A stretch of 9,354 nucleotides of DNA, from assembly GCA_017420825.1 (NCBI GenBank), contig JAFQNU010000138.1:1-9354 (forward strand), read 5' to 3'. Position numbers and translations under genes: made by a program. This DNA comes from Clostridia bacterium. GTDB lineage: Bacteria; Bacillota; Clostridia; UBA1381. Positions 6,259 to 9,354 of the stretch are shown piece by piece. Each line of letters opens with the position of its first letter. Position 1 is the first letter of the stretch. The notes under the pieces are model-generated. The model saw only the letters and a list, made by a program, of their open reading frames with translations, searched no databases and was not told the DNA's origin.

Positions 6259-7281
6259 TTAAGAAATTTTTGAGCCGTAAACCTCTGCCTTTATTCTCTG
6301 TGACAGAGTCTGCACCGTTTTCTTCTCATTAAACTTCACTGCCTTATACAGCATCAATGCCATTTCCTCCTTTTTAAGCTCCCTATCAGGCTCAAGAGGT
6401 GTATTTTTTGAGTTTGTCAAAATACCTCTCGACACCAAATTCTTTACACAAATTTCTGCATAATCGGGAATGTTTGTCTTATCGGGGAACTTAAGCTCAA
6501 TGTCTGAATTTGTTTTTGCTCCAAGCGCTCTGTCGAGCATACATATAAATTCCGCCTTTGTGACATTTTGCATCGGATACAAATACATAGCTCCATTTTC
6601 CTGTACTCCGTTTATTATTCTTGCCTTATGTGCAATATATGCATTTTTTCTTATAGGATATGAAAGAAAATCACAGTCATCAAAAATATTTACCTCATTT
6701 TCATTAACCGTTGTTTTTTCAATATCAAATGCAGTATTTACATAAATAAGTGCAGATGCTCTATTTACTGACGCATCAGGATAGAAATAATACTCATTTC
6801 CAACCCGCTCTCCCTTTATTATATCCATTTCCAGTAATTTGACCACCGCATAATCACATTCTCTTCCTATTGTATCCGCATAGGTAAAGTCAGTTGTGGG
6901 TGCAGTGTCTGCATTACTGCTAACAAACACTGATACAGTGCTTATATTTGACGATATTCCGCCCGAAATAATTTTGTAGCTGAAGCTGTCCTCTCCCACC
7001 CTGTCACGAAATGGTGTATATACAAATTTTTCTCCAACCACCTCAACCTCGCCCATCTGCGGTTTTTTTACTATTTCAATGCTGTATTTGCCTGTACATT
7101 CTGCCCTGAACCTTGCCGCAACAGATTTGTTTTTTTCGCATTGCACAGATATTGCTCCCGTTTTGCATACTGTGTCCTCAAAGGAAGCGTATTCCTCAAA
7201 TACGTCCAGAACCGCCTCTTCGGCAGATACATTTATACTAAAAATAAATGCTGTAATTAAAATATATATAATTTTTTTCAT
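6259..7281 (-). CDS. Exported protein with Ig/cadherin-like segment and three SLH-like repeats
   Basis: A 340-residue secreted protein. Residues 1-20 form a Sec signal peptide (MKKII, hydrophobic core, NVSA before EEAV). Residues about 60-121 resemble the Ig-like/cadherin-like modules of bacterial surface proteins, with KPQMGEVEV, then FVYTPFRDRVGEDSFSYKI. Three degenerate SLH-like repeats follow at about 132-183, 199-253 and 265-316. Each has an aromatic/Asp start, a hydrophobic helix, a gly-containing turn (DIIKGERVG, RIINGVQENG, RGILTNSKN) and a helix with NRASALI, TKAEFICML or KKEEMALML. SLH domains usually bind cell-wall polysaccharide, so attachment to the envelope or forespore cortex side is possible. 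The gene starts the sporulation unit and ends 15 bases before spoVAD, so a spore role is inferred from position only. AAAAGGA lies ten bases before the ATG. No specific name is recognised. Confidence 0.85.
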   Translation of the reverse strand: MKKIIYILITAFIFSINVSAEEAVLDVFEEYASFEDTVCKTGAISVQCEKNKSVAARFRAECTGKYSIEIVKKPQMGEVEVVGEKFVYTPFRDRVGEDSFSYKIISGGISSNISTVSVFVSSNADTAPTTDFTYADTIGRECDYAVVKLLEMDIIKGERVGNEYYFYPDASVNRASALIYVNTAFDIEKTTVNENEVNIFDDCDFLSYPIRKNAYIAHKARIINGVQENGAMYLYPMQNVTKAEFICMLDRALGAKTNSDIELKFPDKTNIPDYAEICVKNLVSRGILTNSKNTPLEPDRELKKEEMALMLYKAVKFNEKKTVQTLSQRIKAEVYGSKIS

Positions 7282-7370
7282 GTTATCACTGTCCTTTTCT
7301 ATATTCAGTAATATTTTCTGCCTTATAATTTCTTCTATACTATAATAAAATTTCCAAAAATAAATTATAA
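7282..7370 (-). promoter_or_regulatory. Presumed promoter region of the SLH-spoVAD-spoVAE-gpr unit
   Basis: This AT-rich stretch lies between the dus terminator and the SLH-like gene, so the promoter of the sporulation unit should be here. Forespore sigma-G (or F) control is expected from the known regulation of spoVA and gpr. I see only a weak candidate on the minus strand: GTATA (7338-7342) with a poor AATATTA (7311-7317) about 20 bases on. The exact site is not resolved. Confidence 0.4.
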
Positions 7371-7409
7371 TAAAAAAAGGACTTACGCCCTGTTACGTGT
7401 GTAAGCCTT
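7371..7409 (-). terminator. Rho-independent terminator of dus
   Basis: On the minus strand AAGGCTTAC (7401-7409) pairs with GTAAGTCCTT (7377-7386), with one bulged base, around a 14-base loop. A run of T follows (TTTTTTTATTAT, 7366-7377). It begins inside the dus stop codon and separates dus from the sporulation unit. Confidence 0.8.
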
Positions 7410-8364
7410 AAATTTTTTGTATTGCTCCCAGAAGGATTTCAATAACATCATCTTTTTTTGTTAATGTGAAAATTTTTCTTTTCACCTCGGCACTATGCTT
7501 CATACCCTTTATAAACCATGATATATGCTTGCGGGCCTCTTTAATTCCCCTGTTTTCACCCTTCTCCAGAACTAAAGCCTCAACAAGCTCAATCGCCGCA
7601 TTAATTCTGTCTGTCTCTGTCGGCTCAAATTGCACTCTGCCTGTTTTGAAAAGTTCATTTATTTGCCTGAATATAAAAGGATTTCCCTCTGCTCCTCTTG
7701 CCACCATAACTGCTGAACAGCCTGTTTCCTCAATCATTTTTTGTGCATCGTAGGCTGTGAAAATATCTCCATTTCCGATAACGGGAATATTCACCGCACT
7801 AACAACCTCTTTTATAACACTCCAGTCAGCAGTTCCCGAATAGAACTGTTCTCTTGTTCTTGGATGTACGCAGATTGCGTCCGCTCCGTTTTCTTCCAAA
7901 ATCTTTGCCATTTCAACCGCATTGTTGTTATCCCAGCCCATTCGGATTTTTGCCGTTACTGGAACAGTTGCCGCATCCTTTACAGCTCTTATTATTTTTC
8001 CTGCAAGCTGTGAATTTTTCATCAATGCACTGCCGTCACCATTGTTTACAATTTTCGGTGTTGGACAGCCCATATTAATATCTATTACCGCCGCACCCTT
8101 TTTCTCTATCTGTCCCACAACAGAGCTCATAATTTCAGGCTCCGAGCCAAAAATCTGTATCGCCGCAGGCTTTTCCTCCTCACATAAACGCATGAGGTCA
8201 TCTGTTTTCTTATCCTTATAATATAATCCCTTAGCACTTACCATTTCGGAATATGTAAAACCACATCCGTATTTTTTACACATTCGTCTGTAAGGCAGGT
8301 CTGTTACACCTGCCATTGGTGCTAAAAAAATGTTGTTTTCAAGTTCAACGTTTCCTATTTTCAT
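7408..8364 (-). CDS. dus: tRNA-dihydrouridine synthase (DusB/NifR3 family)
   Basis: An FMN-dependent enzyme that reduces specific uridines to dihydrouridine in the tRNA D-loop, in the cytoplasm. The 318-residue length is normal. The TIM-barrel motifs appear in order: LAPMAGVTDLPYRR (15-27), the active-site NMGCPTPKIVNNGDGSALM with catalytic C100, TAKIRMGWD with K139, VHPRTREQFYSGTADW with H167, the FMN-phosphate region IGNGDI (196-201) and VARGAEGNP (221-229). A helical C-terminal tRNA-binding domain follows, with HISWFIKGM. AAAAGGGA (8372-8379) lies seven bases upstream of the ATG. No promoter is evident in the 60-base gap after the Asp23-family gene. Expression may depend on read-through of the hairpin at 8391-8418. 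The exact tRNA position modified cannot be told from sequence. Confidence 0.95.
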   Translation of the reverse strand: MKIGNVELENNIFLAPMAGVTDLPYRRMCKKYGCGFTYSEMVSAKGLYYKDKKTDDLMRLCEEEKPAAIQIFGSEPEIMSSVVGQIEKKGAAVIDINMGCPTPKIVNNGDGSALMKNSQLAGKIIRAVKDAATVPVTAKIRMGWDNNNAVEMAKILEENGADAICVHPRTREQFYSGTADWSVIKEVVSAVNIPVIGNGDIFTAYDAQKMIEETGCSAVMVARGAEGNPFIFRQINELFKTGRVQFEPTETDRINAAIELVEALVLEKGENRGIKEARKHISWFIKGMKHSAEVKRKIFTLTKKDDVIEILLGAIQKI

Positions 8365-8390
8365 TCTCTTATCCCTTTTCGTATAAAATC

Positions 8391-8418
8391 GGGACAGCCG
8401 AATAAATGTGGCTGCCCC
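8391..8418 (-). terminator. Probable (leaky) terminator after the Asp23-family gene
   Basis: On the minus strand GGGGCAGCC (8410-8418) pairs with GGCTGTCCC (8391-8399) over nine pairs including one G-U, with a ten-base loop. Only a short T-run follows (GATTTTAT), so termination may be partial, which would let dus be co-transcribed. Confidence 0.65.
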
Positions 8419-8424
8419 TGATAA

Positions 8425-8928
8425 TTATAAGCTCATTTCGTCATCATCGGGAATTTCTTCAATCTCTGCTTCTTCAACTATTATCTCTTCAACCTCAGCC
8501 GATGGACTGTCTATTTCAGCATTTTGTGCCTCTTCCATTTCACTCTTTTTAAAGCTTACACCGTCGATATGAATGTTTACCTTTTCAACTGTAAGTCCTG
8601 TCATGGTCTCAACACTGTTTTTAACGTTTTCCTGTATCTCCCATGCAAGCTCAGGTATTCTTACACCGTACTCAACTATCACATACAGGTCAATTACTAC
8701 ATCATTTTCCTTAATATCTACCTTTATTCCCTTTGTAACATTCTTCTTTGCACCTAAAATTTCAGCAATTCCCCCTGCAAAGGTTGAGCACATTCCTGCA
8801 ACTCCATCAATTTCAGATATTGCCACTCCTGCAATTGTTGCAACAACCTCAGGCGCTATTTTAACTTCACTCGTTTCATCTGCTTGTGGTATCTCAACCA
8901 CTTCTTCTATAATATCCTTGTTTTCCAT
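8425..8928 (-). CDS. Asp23/Gls24-family envelope stress response protein with acidic tail
   Basis: A small Asp23/Gls24 (DUF322) protein. In staphylococci, Asp23 is a membrane-associated alkaline-shock protein; clostridial relatives are common and mostly uncharacterised. The domain spans about residues 21-125. It has the typical KIAPEVVATIAGVAISEIDG, then GAKKNVTKGIKVDI, a beta strand IDLYVIVEYGVRIPELAW, and VEKVNIHIDGVSF. Residues from about 129 to 167 form a strongly acidic, low-complexity tail (VEEIIVEEAEIEEIPDDDE) beyond the normal domain. I chose the start at ATG 8926-8928 (167 aa). The Shine-Dalgarno AGGA (8937-8940) lies eight bases from it, but only two bases from the alternative ATG at 8932-8934. 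There is no signal peptide or membrane segment. A near-consensus promoter precedes it. Confidence 0.9.
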   Translation of the reverse strand: MENKDIIEEVVEIPQADETSEVKIAPEVVATIAGVAISEIDGVAGMCSTFAGGIAEILGAKKNVTKGIKVDIKENDVVIDLYVIVEYGVRIPELAWEIQENVKNSVETMTGLTVEKVNIHIDGVSFKKSEMEEAQNAEIDSPSAEVEEIIVEEAEIEEIPDDDEMSL

Positions 8929-8936
8929 GCTCATCT

Positions 8937-8940
8937 TCCT
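8937..8940 (-). promoter_or_regulatory. Ribosome binding site that decides the start of the Asp23-family gene
   Basis: AAAGGAAG on the minus strand, core AGGA at 8937-8940. Spacing is two bases to ATG 8934, which is too close, and eight bases to ATG 8928, which is optimal. The downstream ATG is therefore preferred. Confidence 0.65.
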
Positions 8941-8964
8941 TTCATTTTTATTTCGTATGTAATT

Positions 8965-8993
8965 ATTATAACATATACTTTTGAAATTATCAA
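8965..8993 (-). promoter_or_regulatory. Sigma-A-like promoter of the Asp23-family gene
   Basis: Minus-strand TTGATA (8988-8993, five of six consensus bases), a 17-base spacer and a perfect TATAAT (8965-8970). The start would be near 8958, giving a short leader of about 30 bases. It is divergent from the plus-strand promoter at 9056-9084; the AT-rich stretch between them (8994-9055) shows no gene. Confidence 0.8.
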
Positions 8994-9055
8994 CTGTTTT
9001 GTTAATTATATTGTGATTTATACGTATAATGTAAATGTTAAATTTGCTAAATCTC

Positions 9056-9089
9056 TTGAATTTTGACAGATTTTGTTATATACTATACC
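9056..9089 (+). promoter_or_regulatory. Promoter of the toxin-like small RNA/mRNA unit
   Basis: The best match is TTGAAT (9056-9061), a 17-base spacer and TATACT (9079-9084), predicting a start near 9091. An overlapping alternative is a perfect TTGACA (9063-9068) with a 15-base spacer and TATACC (9084-9089). Both face right and no other candidate gene lies downstream in the window. Confidence 0.6.
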
Positions 9090-9090
9090 T

Positions 9091-9190
9091 GTCGGAGCAA
9101 TCCGATAAGGCAAGATTTCTTAACGGTGTTTTCACCGGCGGTTATGCCACCTTTACATACAGGCACGCGTGCTGAGTTTATGAAAGGGGG
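9091..9190 (+). promoter_or_regulatory. Structured leader with a sequestered Shine-Dalgarno
   Basis: About 100 transcribed bases precede the small ORF. Three local hairpins can be read directly. TCGGA/TCCGA (9092-9096 with 9101-9105) closes a GCAA (GNRA) tetraloop at the predicted 5' end. CGGTG/CACCG (9124-9128 with 9133-9137) closes a TTTT loop. CCACCTTTACAT (9147-9158) can pair with ATGAAAGGGGG (9180-9190), with one mismatch and one bulge. The last hairpin would hide the AAAGGGGG Shine-Dalgarno (9183-9190). Leader length and Shine-Dalgarno sequestration are typical of type I toxin mRNAs. The folding is read by eye and not computed. Confidence 0.55.
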
Positions 9191-9197
9191 TATGCTT

Positions 9198-9294
9198 ATG
9201 AAAAGTAAGCATTGTGTTAATGGTAAAAAAATTGCTGTTTGCAGTTTTAGAGATTATCATTGTTATGATAATTTTCTCCATAAAAGCAGAATGA
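9198..9294 (+). CDS. Type I toxin-like small hydrophobic peptide, frame interrupted at an A7 run
   Basis: The likely start is ATG 9198, seven bases after AAAGGGGG (9183-9190); ATG 9192 is too close to it. The frame begins MKSKHCVNGKK and then reaches seven A (9225-9231). Read straight on, it continues with non-hydrophobic residues to TAA 9321-9323, 41 residues in all. In the frame one base later, the sequence after the A-run encodes LLFAVLEIIIVMIIFSIKAE, then TGA (9292-9294). A basic head, one hydrophobic helix and a charged tail make up the classic type I or holin-like toxin layout. With six A the product would be one 31-residue peptide. The hydrophobic frame could alternatively start at ATG 9220 (24 residues), but no ribosome binding site precedes it. 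Options are slippage on the A-run, an inactivated toxin, or a base-calling error. I infer the toxin role from layout only. Confidence 0.5.
9253..9272 (+). repeat. AT-only inverted repeat within the hydrophobic helix code
   Basis: ATTATCAT (9253-9260) and ATGATAAT (9265-9272) are a perfect eight-base inverted repeat with loop TGTT, followed by TTTTCT. It lies inside the codons for EIIIVMII. It could form a weak hairpin in the mRNA or in an antisense RNA, or simply reflect Ile/Val codons. Confidence 0.4.
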
Positions 9295-9321
9295 CCGCCC
9301 TCGCCAAAGTTCGGTCATTCT
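9288..9321 (+). other. Hairpin over the end of the toxin-like ORF
   Basis: AGAATGACCG (9288-9297) and CGGTCATTCT (9312-9321) form a perfect ten-base stem with a 14-base loop, spanning the TGA stop of the hydrophobic frame. No T-run follows, so it is not a plain terminator. In type I systems the 3' part of the toxin mRNA is the usual target of the antisense RNA. The window ends at 9354 before any terminator of this transcript is visible. Confidence 0.6.
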
Positions 9322-9354
9322 AATATGATCTCGTTCTAAGGCATAACCGTTTGA

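Larger units (their letters stand above)
9139..9349 (+). repeat. Long-range inverted repeat joining leader and 3' end of the toxin-like unit
   Basis: CGGTTATGCC (9139-9148) is perfectly complementary to GGCATAACCG (9340-9349), extendable by two G-U pairs. The two arms flank the small ORF. In RNA this would be a 5'-3' closing stem. Its left arm shares bases 9147-9148 with the anti-Shine-Dalgarno hairpin, so the two foldings compete. Confidence 0.6.

Noticed and set aside
7311..7342. Sigma-G-type promoter (GTATA plus AATATTA) before the SLH-like gene
   Set aside because: The match to the -10 consensus is poor and the spacing long. A promoter is expected in this stretch but this one is not convincing enough to list as a defined site.
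8573..8962. Plus-strand ORF opposite the Asp23-family gene
   Set aside because: It is antisense to a clear Asp23-domain gene and its promoter region, with no ribosome binding site seen.
9163..9172. Perfect 10-bp palindrome GCACGCGTGC in the toxin-like leader
   Set aside because: It could be an operator or an RNA dimer site, but a single short palindrome with no second copy is not enough evidence.
9063..9191. Upstream part of an 86-codon plus-strand ORF beginning near 9063
   Set aside because: It starts inside the promoter -35 region and would cover the structured leader. The Shine-Dalgarno at 9183-9190 points to ATG 9198 instead.
9317..9345. Minus-strand promoter for an antitoxin RNA (TAGAAT at 9317-9322)
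   Set aside because: The -10-like box is good, but no matching -35 lies at 16-18 bases, and the window ends at 9354. It cannot be supported as a feature.
1..9354. CRISPR arrays, tRNA or rRNA genes, insertion sequences, attachment sites
   Set aside because: Reading both strands, I saw no spaced direct repeats, tRNA cloverleaf signatures, transposase-like coding or terminal inverted repeats.

Overview
The window looks like chromosomal DNA of an anaerobic, endospore-forming Clostridia member (Firmicutes). It is AT-rich and uses Gram-positive-style AGGAGG ribosome binding sites and sigma-A-like promoters. It carries a germination protease, two SpoVA proteins, a YmfF/YmfH-type M16 peptidase pair and an Asp23/Gls24 protein. 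This assignment is by family membership; no 16S or other taxonomic marker is present.

Almost all recognisable genes lie on the minus strand, so the window is best read from right to left. At 8425-8928 is an Asp23/Gls24-family gene with a near-consensus promoter and a terminator-like hairpin behind it. Next is a tRNA-dihydrouridine synthase gene (7408-8364) closed by a terminator at 7371-7409. Then comes a tightly packed sporulation unit: an exported protein with an Ig/cadherin-like segment and three SLH-like repeats (6259-7281), spoVAD, spoVAE and gpr. This unit should act in dipicolinic acid uptake into the spore and degradation of SASPs at germination. A gene pair for a catalytic and a non-catalytic M16 peptidase (ymfF, ymfH) follows directly. 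It has its own promoter, but I see no terminator separating it from gpr. A near-perfect bidirectional terminator (1242-1272) closes that pair. The left edge holds the 5' part of dnaE (1-926, cut by the window), with a fully consensus promoter.

Two plus-strand elements break the pattern. At 1034-1240 is a 68-codon ORF of unknown function, wedged between the dnaE promoter and the bidirectional terminator. At 9056-9354 is a compact unit with the architecture of a type I toxin mRNA: its own promoter, a long structured leader, a Shine-Dalgarno sequence that can fold into a hairpin, a tiny ORF encoding a single hydrophobic helix, and a 3' segment complementary to the leader. The hydrophobic helix is out of frame with the only good start codon, and the shift falls at a run of seven A. 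This could mean slippage-dependent expression, an inactivated toxin, or a sequencing error.

The most promising leads are the toxin-like RNA unit, and the exported SLH-like protein occupying the place where spoVAC usually precedes spoVAD.
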